From the NCBI GenBank assembly GCA_011763485.2, contig JAANSK020275602.1, forward strand, positions 1 through 20,948: DNA of 20,948 bases, read 5' to 3'. This DNA is from Isoetes engelmannii (taxonomy: Eukaryota > Streptophyta > Lycopodiopsida > Isoetales > Isoetaceae). The notes below the pieces were generated by a model, which ran no database searches, was not told the origin of the DNA, and worked only from the letters and a program-made list of their open reading frames with translations. Positions 9,050 through 18,728 of this stretch are shown here, one piece after another. A program made the position numbers and the translations under genes. Position 1 is the stretch's first letter. Every line of letters begins with the position of its first letter.

Positions 9050-9245
9050 AGCTCATGCAAAATAAAGACGTCCATGCTTTCAAGCAATTTATACCAATCC
9101 GTCAACCTCAGCCCAACAGTCCACATTAATATCGATTTGATCTCTCCTAGCTAGTATCAGAACACAATTCTTCAAATTCCCTCTTCTTATCACCCATTCT
9201 CTCATCAGTCCATTCGTCAACCTCAATCCGGTACGTCCACATTCA
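9024..9245 (-). repeat. Diverged duplication of the start region of the small minus-strand frame
   Basis: On the minus strand ATGGGTGATCGGAAGAGG (ATG at 9049) has a partner ATGGGTGATAAGAAGAGG with ATG at 9197. Both are preceded by TGTGGAC and GAGGTTGACGRATTGG-like sequence. The two copies cover roughly 9024-9130 and 9168-9245. The upstream copy is open for only 16 codons. The pattern suggests a partial tandem duplication that placed a spare start upstream. Confidence 0.6.
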
Positions 9246-9315
9246 GCCACCATTTATAATCACCAATTACACTCCTGCTAACCAAAACTCCAATAAGCCC
9301 TCATTTGCACCTAAA

Positions 9316-9384
9316 CCAAATCAAATCACAGTTTTAAACGATCCAATTGAATCCATACAGATGACCCAAATCAAATCACAGTCT
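9316..9384 (+). repeat. 17-bp direct repeat CCAAATCAAATCACAGT
   Basis: CCAAATCAAATCACAGT is present at 9316 and 9366, 50 bp apart, each followed by a short T/C stretch (TTT or CTT). This is a minor repeat with no recognised function. Confidence 0.55.
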
Positions 9385-9414
9385 TCACACATAAACATAG
9401 CTCGACCTTCAAAA

Positions 9415-9925
9415 CTACCGCCTCCACGGATGTCTACGTCGCAGGACATTTCTGGCCAGGTTGCCCCACTCTACCGACAGCCTAGAAAAACCTAGACGAA
9501 ACCCATTCGAAGCTGGAACAACCCTGGCATAATAAAAAAAACGAGTCGTCAAATGAACTGGATCAACGGTTGGGACCGGTGCCCTGAAACATGAATATTC
9601 CAGGGCATCGTTCCAATCAGAATTATATATGTTGGATAAATGGCTGATAACAGGTATAACATTCCCTAAGAAGAAAAGCTTCAACGGATTCCAATTTCAG
9701 CAGCCATCTTCCTTCTGATAGGGCTCCTGTGTCGCTCCACCAATCAGGCCGAAATTTTAGGCCAAGCAATTTCGGCCTCCAAGCAACATGCCTTGTAATT
9801 TTTGAGCCAAACCGAGGTCTGTCAAGAAAGCTCACTTTTGGGTCTTTGGATTTTGGAAACGCAGGTTTTGCTGCTCCACTTGATCTGCAGATCATGACCA
9901 TGTTCCATCCCAGCCTCTAACTCAG
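9415..9925 (-). other. Region just inside the LTR element: unassigned open frames
   Basis: Reading on the minus strand away from the primer-binding site, an ATG lies at 9901, 25 nt after that site. It opens a 92-codon frame (to 9623) with KPAFPKSKDPKVSFL and WWSDTGALSEGRWLL. A second frame overlaps it from 9684 to 9415. In an LTR retrotransposon this is where the leader and gag begin, but I see no capsid motif or CCHC knuckle. Treat it as possible decayed gag or leader sequence, or as a non-coding internal region. Confidence 0.3.
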
Positions 9926-9937
9926 GCTCTGATACCA
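9926..9937 (-). other. LTR retrotransposon primer-binding site (initiator tRNA-Met)
   Basis: The minus strand reads TGGTATCAGAGC, a perfect 12-nt complement to the 3' end of plant initiator tRNA-Met, the primer used by most plant LTR retrotransposons. On the plus strand it is followed by one A and then TGTAACG, so the minus-strand LTR would end in CGTTACA right before the site. The position and the TG..CA-type end fit the standard layout of LTR end, short spacer and primer-binding site. Confidence 0.85.
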
Positions 9938-9938
9938 A

Positions 9939-10326
9939 TGTAACGATCTTATCTGACCATTGCGAAGAACCGCATCAACAATCAAGAACCGCATCAACAC
10001 TGTACCGCCTCGCCCTCGGAGTCCCAGAAATCAGAAGCTCGTTTGGGCTTATAACAACCCACTCAATCAGGTGGTACCACATCACCCTCTATTAAGGGAT
10101 TTCTACCCTTAGGTAAGTCTATTTTATTTTTGTCTTGCCCCAGGCATATGTTCATAACAACTACATGAACAAATTTTTGGTCTCTGCTGGTTTTGATGAA
10201 ACAGATAAATATGCTTTTCAATAGAGATAATATATATCAGAAGATGACATATTAGAATTTTGAAGGGGTTCTAAATGCGCATGTGTCTAGTCATTTTCAA
10301 TAGCTATAGGATTGAACAACTGCACA
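9939..10326 (-). mobile_element. Putative 5' LTR of a minus-strand element (outer end undefined)
   Basis: The segment starts with TGTAACG next to the primer-binding site and should be the U5 side of an LTR read on the minus strand. It contains a 19-bp period repeat with AAGAACCGCATCAACA at 9965 and 9984. I cannot place its outer end, because no matching second LTR is visible at lower coordinates, and the end given is only where the tandem duplication begins. The element body would run leftwards from 9938 and may be truncated. Confidence 0.5.
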
Positions 10327-11684
10327 GTTTTTCCACCAGAGTTGTACACTGAACTTGTGGACCAACAATCTCCAAATATAATATAAGTAATGGAAATATG
10401 TTGCGAAAAAAAGTTGTTGTTTCTATAAGGAATGTACATGTTATACTGATTGGTCATGTATTGATGATGGAATATTACTGGAGAGATTAAATACAGAAGA
10501 GCCACATACAGTTTAAGCATGTCATCTCCTAGATATGAACTCTATGGAGTTGATTTGATAAAATCGTCAAAAGAGCTTGTCTGGTGATAAGAACCAAGAA
10601 CTAGTTATAGTCCACATGATGTTAAAGTTGAGAAATATCATGACATGCAATATGATCCTATACTGAAAAGAATTCTGGATGCTGGAATATATTTAAGGCC
10701 TCCTTTTTCTTAAGAAGTATAAATTATCCTATGTAATGAGGAAAAATGGAAGTAATCTAAGTTATTGCTAAAGAAAATAAGGTGCTGACACACTATGGGT
10801 TGCCCTTGCAACTCTTTTGTAGGTTTGGTGTAATAGATTGGTTGTTTATACGTGGAGGATGGTTTGGTTGGGGTGAGATGTATGTGTCAGGTTTTGTTGG
10901 AGGAGTTGCTTGGAGTTATATTAAAACCATAGATAAGTTCCTAATATGATATTATTGACATGGTGATATAGCCAAATTGGATATGGGGTTTATCTTGCAT
11001 CGACACTCTAGTAGTGGTTCTAGCATGCTACATCGACATGTTGGGCTATCAGGTCTTCATTAATCGTTTAGCTCCTTCGACATGGTGTTGGATGAATTGG
11101 CAACATGCAAACAAGTATTGTCTGGAAGCTATCTGGTTTCTTGGATACCTTAGTGGGCTTGCAATTCTGAATAGGGGTTTTTTTAACAATCCGCTTCTTG
11201 GTGAAGAAGATGAAAAAAAAAAGGAAGAGGAGGTGCTCGGGTGCAGATCCTGTAAGTTGTCTACAGAAATGACTATATATCATGATTTGCCTGTAAGTTG
11301 TAAGTGCTTGTAGGTAGTCCCTTTGTTTCTTTAAAATGTAGAGTGTATTGTGCAATCAAAATATGATAGCCGTTATAGTAAACACATGGTTCTGCTTATT
11401 CAAGCGGTTAATTCTCTGTTTGTTCTAATCCCCAGATTTTGAGCTTTTGAGGTTGAATGTGATGCACTGAAAATTTTACAAGTGCTGAACAGAAAATTTA
11501 CAGTTGTTATAAATTACAAGTGCTAGAAAGAAACCGATCGAAAAAATGCGCAAGGTGGCCGGTTCAAGGGCACAATGCACCGTGGTGGGGGGAGGGGGGG
11601 GGGTCGGCCTTGTTTCTATATTATTGTATCAAATTTGGTCATCCAGGGAATCTGCCCCAAAGCTCCCCCCAACCCAACCCCAGA
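10327..11684 (+). repeat. Tandem duplication, unit 1 (1358 bp)
   Basis: The sequence from GTTTTTCCACCAGAGTTG onwards recurs exactly 1358 bp later. Positions 10327-11404 match unit 2 without any difference that I can see. From 11405 on there are about eight substitutions, a ~15-bp gap relative to unit 2 near 11569, and a different G-run. No convincing gene is present, only short open frames on both strands, repeated identically in unit 2 (for example 99 codons at 11014-11313). Some stretches such as RYELYGVDLIKSSKELVW look coding-like but are full of stops, and I do not recognise them. Confidence 0.95.
11576..11684 (+). repeat. G-run and C-run tracts at the duplication junction
   Basis: A tract of about 22 bases, nearly all G (from about 11582), is followed some 55 bases later by AGCTCCCCCCAACCCAACCC, right at the junction between the units. 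The same arrangement recurs at the end of unit 2 (12954-13065), where C-runs extend to CCCCTCCCCCGGGG. Such tracts can form G-quadruplexes or pair with each other. Confidence 0.6.
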
Positions 11685-13054
11685 GTTTTTCCACCAGAGT
11701 TGTACACTGAACTTGTGGACCAACAATCTCCAAATATAATATAAGTAATGGAAATATGTTGCGAAAAAAAGTTGTTGTTTCTATAAGGAATGTACATGTT
11801 ATACTGATTGGTCATGTATTGATGATGGAATATTACTGGAGAGATTAAATACAGAAGAGCCACATACAGTTTAAGCATGTCATCTCCTAGATATGAACTC
11901 TATGGAGTTGATTTGATAAAATCGTCAAAAGAGCTTGTCTGGTGATAAGAACCAAGAACTAGTTATAGTCCACATGATGTTAAAGTTGAGAAATATCATG
12001 ACATGCAATATGATCCTATACTGAAAAGAATTCTGGATGCTGGAATATATTTAAGGCCTCCTTTTTCTTAAGAAGTATAAATTATCCTATGTAATGAGGA
12101 AAAATGGAAGTAATCTAAGTTATTGCTAAAGAAAATAAGGTGCTGACACACTATGGGTTGCCCTTGCAACTCTTTTGTAGGTTTGGTGTAATAGATTGGT
12201 TGTTTATACGTGGAGGATGGTTTGGTTGGGGTGAGATGTATGTGTCAGGTTTTGTTGGAGGAGTTGCTTGGAGTTATATTAAAACCATAGATAAGTTCCT
12301 AATATGATATTATTGACATGGTGATATAGCCAAATTGGATATGGGGTTTATCTTGCATCGACACTCTAGTAGTGGTTCTAGCATGCTACATCGACATGTT
12401 GGGCTATCAGGTCTTCATTAATCGTTTAGCTCCTTCGACATGGTGTTGGATGAATTGGCAACATGCAAACAAGTATTGTCTGGAAGCTATCTGGTTTCTT
12501 GGATACCTTAGTGGGCTTGCAATTCTGAATAGGGGTTTTTTTAACAATCCGCTTCTTGGTGAAGAAGATGAAAAAAAAAAGGAAGAGGAGGTGCTCGGGT
12601 GCAGATCCTGTAAGTTGTCTACAGAAATGACTATATATCATGATTTGCCTGTAAGTTGTAAGTGCTTGTAGGTAGTCCCTTTGTTTCTTTAAAATGTAGA
12701 GTGTATTGTGCAATCAAAATATGATAGCCGTTATAGTAAACACATGGTTCTGCTTATTCAAGAGGTTAATTCTCTGTTCGTTCTAATCCCCAGATTTTGA
12801 GTTTTTGAGGTTGAATGTGATGCACTGAAAATTTTACAAGTGCTGAACAAAAAATTTACAGTTGTTATAAATTACAAGTGCTAGAAAGAAACCGATCGAA
12901 AAAATGCACAAGGTGGCCGGTTCAAGGTTTGCCACATGTCAGCACAATGCACCGTGGGGGGGGGGGGGGATCGACCTTGTTTCTATATTATTGTATCGAA
13001 TTTGGTCATCCAGGGAATCTGCCCCAAAGCTCCCCCCAACCCAACCCAACCCCA
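11685..13054 (+). repeat. Tandem duplication, unit 2
   Basis: This is the direct repeat of 10327-11684, abutting it with the junction in CCAACCCCAGAGTTTTTCC. It carries the extra sequence TTTGCCACATGTCAG near 12928 that unit 1 lacks, a longer pure G-run, and one extra AACCC unit at its end. The right boundary is within ACCCCATCCCC, where similarity to unit 1 stops. Confidence 0.95.
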
Positions 13055-14690
13055 TCCCCTCCCCCGGGGCCAAAAAAAAAAGAAAAATGAAAAGAAAAAA
13101 TAGAAGTGTCATGAACATTTGTATGATATATCTACGGTACGCATGCTTGACATGTCTTATATAGGTAAGATTTGGAACCTTATTAAGTAATAACTCATTA
13201 CATTAGTTTAAAGACTTATGGGATTTAAAGTTGAAAGAACCATCACACTTACCAATCCCCCCGAGGGCCATGTTGCAAATTTAGATTTTAAAAGCCGGCT
13301 CAAGCAAATCCAATCCTCTTAGGGTTATATTCCACTAGTAGGAGCAAGTAGAAGCTTGCCAGTAGAAATGGGCCATGTGATTCCAAATTTCAAGTGAGCA
13401 CTGAAATAATGAGTCTTTGATATTAATCTACCCTAGTAGGATTGTTCAAGTGGCAGTCGATCTGCAACTTGTAGGGCTTAGAAACATGAAGTTGATTAAG
13501 GAAGACGTTACGATCGTATATATTTGAAACAACTTCATTCAAAAGAATCAGAGGCATCGAATATAAGAAAGATAGGATGCAATCTCATATAAAGAATTTA
13601 GCTAATATCTTGTTTGAGGTGGTTTTGCATGAAAGGAATGGTGATGCAAATGCAAAAAAAAAGGAAGAGCGTTTTTCACATCCTTTGGAGATCAACTGGT
13701 CCATGAGATGCACATATAACACCAACATCATTCATCCTTGATTACCTTTCATTATACATCCTCCTGAGTGATTACCTCTCATTATAGGTGTTCGAATCGG
13801 GGCGTGGTTACACTAAACTTGAAAAGCATAAAAGTCACTGTAGCCATTAGAGGTGATATATTGGTATGTTTCGACCCCCATCCTAAGGATCTAAATTCAA
13901 ACGATGGTGGAATATAATGCTCTTATGTTAGGTGGAACGTTTCCTCTTCATTAAACCATCCCTGACTTTGACATGTAGATCTCTTAGAGAATATGTCTTC
14001 AGGAATAAGGTAAACAAATCTTTCTATATGAGATTTTATATATTGAAAGCTTCAATTCTGGCCAATCATCTACTTCCAATGTGGTAAAAGAGACAGCGAG
14101 AATGTCCAACAGTGGCTTTATGAATGCTTGTAAAAGAAAACTTTTAGTGCTTCTTGAACTCTGTGTACTCTAAATCTTCATATGACACTGACAAGATCTA
14201 ACAAGATTTAATGTGATAGTAGGATGAGGTCAGAAAGCAGAGGACTAGAAGCAAATTGTCCTTTCACATATCAAGACAATTAGTATAACATGATGTACTA
14301 AGGCTCATGGACCACTAAAACAGAACAAAAGATCAAGGTCATGAACCACTAAAACATGAAAAGTATTCCATCCAAACTTTCTCATTAGACACGAGTTTTA
14401 CAGTGGTCCTCCATTTTTCCTTCAAAGGAGTTTATTTTTCTATGTAGAAGGTGAGGCCACGTGACACAGACCAGGAATAGGAAAAGCATCAGCTTGATCC
14501 CTAGTCTAAAATCAGGTACCACTTTCCAAATTAAGCATATTGCTTGTCCATTCAGTCCACTTGCCTGAACATATACAAATATTTAACAGCACAAAGCCCA
14601 TCTGGAAGAGTTTAAGATCACCACCTGTTTTTCATACAACTACTTTGATGTTACCACATCTCGTTGTACAATTGTAAACATCAAACGGAC
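13055..14690. other. Gene-poor spacer with small direct repeats
   Basis: No gene is recognisable. Positions 13070-13105 are A-rich. GATTACCTYTCATTATA occurs at 13740 and 13770 (30-bp period). AAGGYTCATGRACCACTAAAACA-like sequence occurs near 14300 and 14335. The right end (about 14763-15089) would be the 3' untranslated region of the zinc-finger gene on the minus strand. Confidence 0.45.
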
Positions 14691-14694
14691 GATA

Positions 14695-14762
14695 TTTCTC
14701 CATAGGCCAATTGGCCTCCGTGGACGATAAAAATCTTATTCTACTCTATTTATTTCTTTATT
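14695..14762 (+). mobile_element. LINE 3'-end remnant (copy A, plus strand)
   Basis: CCATAGGCCAATTGGCCTCC followed by GTGGACGATAAAA and an ATTCTACTCT tail matches the ends at 18671-18725 and 20350-20400 (both minus strand). The palindrome AGGCCAATTGGCCT is at 14704-14717. Only the last few dozen bases of the element remain, as expected of an extremely 5'-truncated LINE insertion. Confidence 0.7.
14749..14762 (-). terminator. Candidate poly(A) signals of the zinc-finger gene
   Basis: Two AATAAA hexamers on the minus strand (14762-14757 and 14754-14749) lie about 330-340 nt downstream of the zinc-finger gene stop codon. They fall within the simple-repeat tail of the LINE remnant. I saw no closer canonical AATAAA, only a weak ATTAAA near 14855. 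Confidence 0.4.
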
Positions 14763-15089
14763 CCTCCATGTCACTGGCATTATCTAGCAATAGGCCCAAA
14801 GACTTTACATATACATGCAATAAACAATACCAAAAGAAGTGATTTTTCCACTATTTAATCCAACTTTTCTCAGCAAACGAACAAATGTATCTATCAAAAT
14901 TGACACTTATGGTACAAAGAGCCCTGGGCTCCATCATCTACAAACCACTGTGCAAAACTTCAGAAAAAGGTTGCCATTGCTGCGCGCGCTAGATGATCCA
15001 AGACCGTAAAAAACTCATGCATAATTCAATAACCTCAAGTGGTCTTTTATGTGCTTACAATATTTATCTGGAGCTTCAAATACATACTT

Positions 15090-16238
15090 CTAGCTAAATC
15101 CCAAACGCAAAGACAGATCGATCTCTGGAGACTTCTCATGTATTTGTGCCTCTGGTATGCTATAACTGTCAGAATTAAAACCATGCTGCAATGGCTGTAG
15201 AGACTGGTCACCGTTTCCCTGTAAAGTCCAATGAAAACTTCCTGGCCATCCCTTGGTATCAACTTCATGATCTGGATAGGATGGCTTGAAGGGACCAACA
15301 GCAAAATCATTCCTTCCATCAAACCTCGCTCCACCACGACTTCCAGGTATAAATTGCTCAGGGCTGCACTTTCCTACAGCAGGATGTGCACCTATAAATG
15401 CTCGTGACCAACCGTGATGTGCATGTGGCAAACCATTTGACCCCTGAAAATCACCTAACATTCCATTTGTGGAAGTATGAATACTTGAATGTGTCTGGAC
15501 ACCAAGCGACCTTCCCATGACACCGGCTTGCAATGCAAAACTAGTATACCCATGAGGATGCATTGGAGCCAAACTACTGTACCTTTGGGGCAAACCATTA
15601 CCACATCTCTGTGCCCTTCGAGCCGCTGTCCTTTCTCTCTTGTGAGCATTTTGATGACCTCCAAGAGCCTGTGAACTAGGAAATTTTCGTTGACAATATG
15701 TACAAGAAAACTGTCGTGGCGGTTCAGAACCACTGGTGGTTGAATTACTATCCAGCATTTTTGCAGGACTCTCTGCACCATGCGAAGTGCTTCCCTCTGA
15801 AACAGCTGAGCTTGATGACAGTGATCTCCATTCATTATTGCCATCATTTTCTACGACCTGGTTGCTCACTTTAGAAGATGTATCATCCCTGCATGGATCA
15901 AATGCAACCTCTCTAGTTAAAACATCCTTTCTCCAAATGTCATGTTGATCATTTGAAGACCATTCATGCAGCATTGAATCCTCGGTAACTGCAGCATCTC
16001 TTGTTTCACTTGCTACTGTTAGTGCAATTGCGCCATTGGAATTTGACTCTTCAAATTGGTAATTTAGTAATCTTCTGGAATATGCCGTTCGCTCTTCAAG
16101 AGAGCTGCATTCACCAGCCTTATATGCAAAATTGGACCTGTTGGAACCTATGCCACCTACCCTTAAAGTAAGATCTACGGGTGACTGTGCTGCCATATGT
16201 ACAGAACCATTATCACACAGGGACTTATTATCCTTCAT
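15090..16238 (-). CDS. C2H2 zinc-finger protein with QALGGH finger and EAR motif
   Basis: This is a plant-specific single-finger C2H2 transcription factor, probably a nuclear repressor. The ATG at 16238 gives 382 aa. Upstream codons are in frame but belong to an intron ending in CTACCTTTCAG. The finger is FSCTYCQRKFPSSQALGGHQ (residues 177-196) with C179, C182, H195 and H199 and the plant QALGGH core at 190-195, followed by basic KRERTAARRAQR. The C-terminus EIDLSLRLG (372-380) is an EAR (LxLxL) motif, which in this family recruits TOPLESS-type corepressors. A second EAR-like VDLTLRV lies at 21-27. The finger and its basic tail resemble the Arabidopsis ZFP3/ZFP4/ZFP7 group, but this protein is longer, with Ser-rich (139-150) and Gly/His-rich flanks. 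It is the only clearly intact gene here. The frame is uninterrupted. The target genes are unknown. Confidence 0.93.
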   Translation of the reverse strand: MKDNKSLCDNGSVHMAAQSPVDLTLRVGGIGSNRSNFAYKAGECSSLEERTAYSRRLLNYQFEESNSNGAIALTVASETRDAAVTEDSMLHEWSSNDQHDIWRKDVLTREVAFDPCRDDTSSKVSNQVVENDGNNEWRSLSSSSAVSEGSTSHGAESPAKMLDSNSTTSGSEPPRQFSCTYCQRKFPSSQALGGHQNAHKRERTAARRAQRCGNGLPQRYSSLAPMHPHGYTSFALQAGVMGRSLGVQTHSSIHTSTNGMLGDFQGSNGLPHAHHGWSRAFIGAHPAVGKCSPEQFIPGSRGGARFDGRNDFAVGPFKPSYPDHEVDTKGWPGSFHWTLQGNGDQSLQPLQHGFNSDSYSIPEAQIHEKSPEIDLSLRLGFS

Positions 16239-16246
16239 CTCACTGA

Positions 16247-16300
16247 CCTGAAAGGTAGCAAACAAAATCAGGTAACCGCACAAGAAAGAAAGCGCAGAAC
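16247..16300 (-). promoter_or_regulatory. 3' splice site of a leader intron before the zinc-finger ATG
   Basis: On the minus strand a pyrimidine-rich run (CTTTCTTTCTTGTG ... TTTTGTTTGCTACCTTTCAG) ends in CAG at 16250-16248. The putative exon starts at 16247 with GTCAGTGAG and then ATG (16238). A CTGAT-type branch-like sequence lies about 27-31 nt before the splice site. The intron therefore lies in the 5' untranslated region, or joins a short upstream coding exon that I could not find. A good donor candidate on this strand is CTTGTAAGTATA near 16800. Confidence 0.65.
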
Positions 16301-17640
16301 ATAACAAGAAAATGAACTAACAAAAACAACTAACTTAAGGTTACACAAGTTACAAGTAAGAAGAGTAAGAACCTTGTTCTGAGTAGCTATACATTTTTTT
16401 CCGCACATCTTCGCATTTCATAAAACCATCTAAACTACGTTTTGCCCTATTCATTGCTAACTCCGCTTTGAATCGCAGACAAAGCAACAGCCAGTAGTGG
16501 AACAAGCTTTAGAAGAAATATTGCAAACCCGAGCGCCATCAACATTCATCCAAAATCATTTCAAAAGCAACTAGTAAACGTGTGCCCGGCGTTGCCTATC
16601 ACTAAAATGCAAGCCTTTGATCAACTACTCTCTTACAAACCTTTGGCCTTGATATATTGAATTATACGATTTCTAGTGCAGAGGCAAAAAAGTATGGCTT
16701 AGTCACACACTTTACGTAAATTGTACGCCTCATATATTAAAAGGAAGAGCACTATCTTCGAGATGAGCACTGGAACTAAATCTATGAGACCTACTGTATA
16801 CTTACAAGATGGTACATAGAACTTGAACGTAACCGAAGCATTCATAATTTGTTTGGGTTCTGTATTTTTTTGCCAGATCAAAGACTAGTAAACATAAAAA
16901 TGAAGGCAAGTAGATGCACGCACAGCATTTGAAATGTTAAATCACAAAGCAGAAAACGATGAGGATGGAGTAACAACAGTACCTAAATCAAACACGAGCT
17001 TGTAATTCTTTAATGCTAAGGAAGATTCGGGCTTCGAACCAAAATTCATTCAACTGATTTTAAAACCAAGATGTCATACGAAACGTCCCGAACAGAGGAG
17101 TGCAAATCAGGCCATGTTTGAGCTCCGGAGCTGCGAAAACCTGAATGATCCAAACAAAAAACTAAGAACAGAGCACAAGGCGGCACAAGGAAAGGAAAAC
17201 CCAGAAGAAAATGATCTAATGCAGGACCTGAAACGGGATACAACTCCGAAGGGGCCTATTTCGGACAGACAGACTGAGGGTTTTTAGACACCTACCTACC
17301 CACCGACCTGCCGATTCCCCAAACCTTGCGGTGTCCTGATCAGAGAGAAAGAAAATGAGCAATCCAATATAATACGGCAAAGCCTCAGAAAGGGCCGGCC
17401 TTAAGTAGCATTAGCAGAATATGTAACAAGCGAAAACTGGGCGCAGAAGAGGCTGCAGAGGCAGATTGACGCAGGTTTGACAGACGGAGCAGTCCTTGCA
17501 GGGACCACTACTAAAAAAGACCGGAATCAGAAGACAAAAACACATCCTATTCTGGTCTAAGCCACCATAGTTAACGTTACAAAGATCAAGCCCGCGGATT
17601 AGGCTGAAGAACCCAGATGGGCCTTTGGAGTGAGAAGAAG
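16301..17640 (-). promoter_or_regulatory. Probable leader introns, untranslated exon(s) and promoter of the zinc-finger gene
   Basis: No coding gene is seen here. Read on the minus strand, 17400-17200 is C/T-rich like a plant 5' leader. It contains donor-like CGGCAGGTCGGTGGGTAGG (about 17300) and acceptor-like GTATCCCGTTTCAG (about 17230). A TATTATATTGG box lies near 17370. Further donor-like sequences occur at about 16635 and 16800. The exact exon pattern cannot be settled without transcripts. Confidence 0.4.
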
Positions 17641-18590
17641 AAAATGGCGTGTGGGTTTGGCGGCCATCTGTGTTGGTTTTGGGGCATAGCCTTCGGGGGC
17701 GGCACCGTAGTTGCTAAATGCTGCTTAGATTTCTATCCTGGCGCCGGTTTGCTTGCCAGTTCCTGTGTGAACATGTGCCACTCTTGGCTTGCGTGGATTT
17801 ACTGCTCTGTCATAAAATTTCAAAGTCTTTCTATCTATTTACAGTAAACCCCTTTCCTCAAACACCCACTTCTGCCGGATTAACCTCCGAATCTAACACT
17901 GCCCGCTCACAGCCCAAGTCAAAAATTGAATGGCGCAGACGTGTTGCAACAAACCCAGTTGATTAAACAAAGCCATTTGCACAGTCTACTGTCTAATCTA
18001 TTCCCTGCTTGGTCCTACACTAACCCTGGCCCATTTTGCACTGCCGGAATCGCCATCACTCTGTACACAAAAATACATGCCAAAATCTTTTGGCCATTGC
18101 ACCGATTTACCCAAACCTAGCCCGGTTTCCTTCCCATCCCTGTCTGTGTCTGGTCCAGGTCTGCTTGAATCCAAAGCCGACGCAGAGTTTTCTCTTGCCA
18201 TAGCTGGTTGCGGGATTGAAAGAGTCAATTTGGGGATTCTGATGCTGTGCGGCCTGTCTTTGTAGTGCCTTTTATTTTTTGCCTCTGTGCCTTCGTTTTC
18301 TCTGGGCAGTCTGCCATGCAAGAGGGTACATTTTTTCTACTTTGTAGGGTAGAGAGATGGCCTCTGTCGCATTCCGGTGACCCCTCCGGTGTGCGAATTA
18401 GTTCGTTGTGTTCCCTCTTTTGAGGATGCCATATCCAACCAATCCCTTTCCTTCTCCATTCCGGTGGCCCCTCTTTTTCTTTGTGTGTGGTATATTCGTG
18501 TATGATACGTGTTTTGTATTGCTCTTTTTTTTTTTATGTTCTTTTCAACCTTTATCCACGTTCTGGCAACTGCTCGTAAAGATGCTTAGC
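17641..18590. other. Upstream spacer without recognisable gene
   Basis: Base composition here is more balanced than in the flanks, with scattered open frames up to 107 codons (18321-17998, minus strand). None shows a motif that I recognise, and they overlap in several frames without a favoured one. It is probably the distal promoter region of the zinc-finger gene. Confidence 0.4.
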
Positions 18591-18593
18591 CTA

Positions 18594-18728
18594 TAATAAT
18601 ACCTATTTATTATTCTAATATAATACCCAAAACTTTTATTTTTTAATTTCTAGAATAGAATATAATAATTGTTTTATCGTTCACGGAGGCCAATTGACCT
18701 ATCGACCCGTAGAAAGATAAACAGCCCA
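18594..18728 (-). mobile_element. LINE 3'-end remnant (copy B, minus strand)
   Basis: TTTTATCGTTCACGGAGGCC followed by AATTGACCTATCG (18672-18704) matches copies A and C with a few changes. One change breaks the palindrome (GACC for GGCC). Similarity to copy C continues to about 18725 (ACCCGTAGAAAGATAAACAGC against ACCTGTACAAGACAGACAGC) and then stops. The plus-strand left side is the AT-rich tail with TAGAATAGAATATAATAATT. It is a short 5'-truncated insertion. Confidence 0.7.

Noticed and set aside
11014-11313. 99-codon frame, identical at 12372-12671, as a duplicated gene
   Set aside because: No recognisable domain. An equally long frame exists on the opposite strand, and the identity only reflects the recent DNA duplication.
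16239-16307. N-terminal extension MLCSALSFLCGY as a signal peptide of the zinc-finger protein
   Set aside because: The codons precede a clear intron acceptor (CTACCTTTCAG), a nuclear factor needs no signal peptide, and ATG 16238 has a better context.
17028-17045. Match to the tRNA/SINE B-box (GGCTTCGAACC, minus strand GGTTCGAAGCC)
   Set aside because: The flanks form no T-stem, no A-box lies at the right distance, and no cloverleaf can be drawn.
17998-18321. 107-codon minus-strand frame
   Set aside because: No motif, overlapping open frames on the other strand, and balanced base composition make a chance frame likely.
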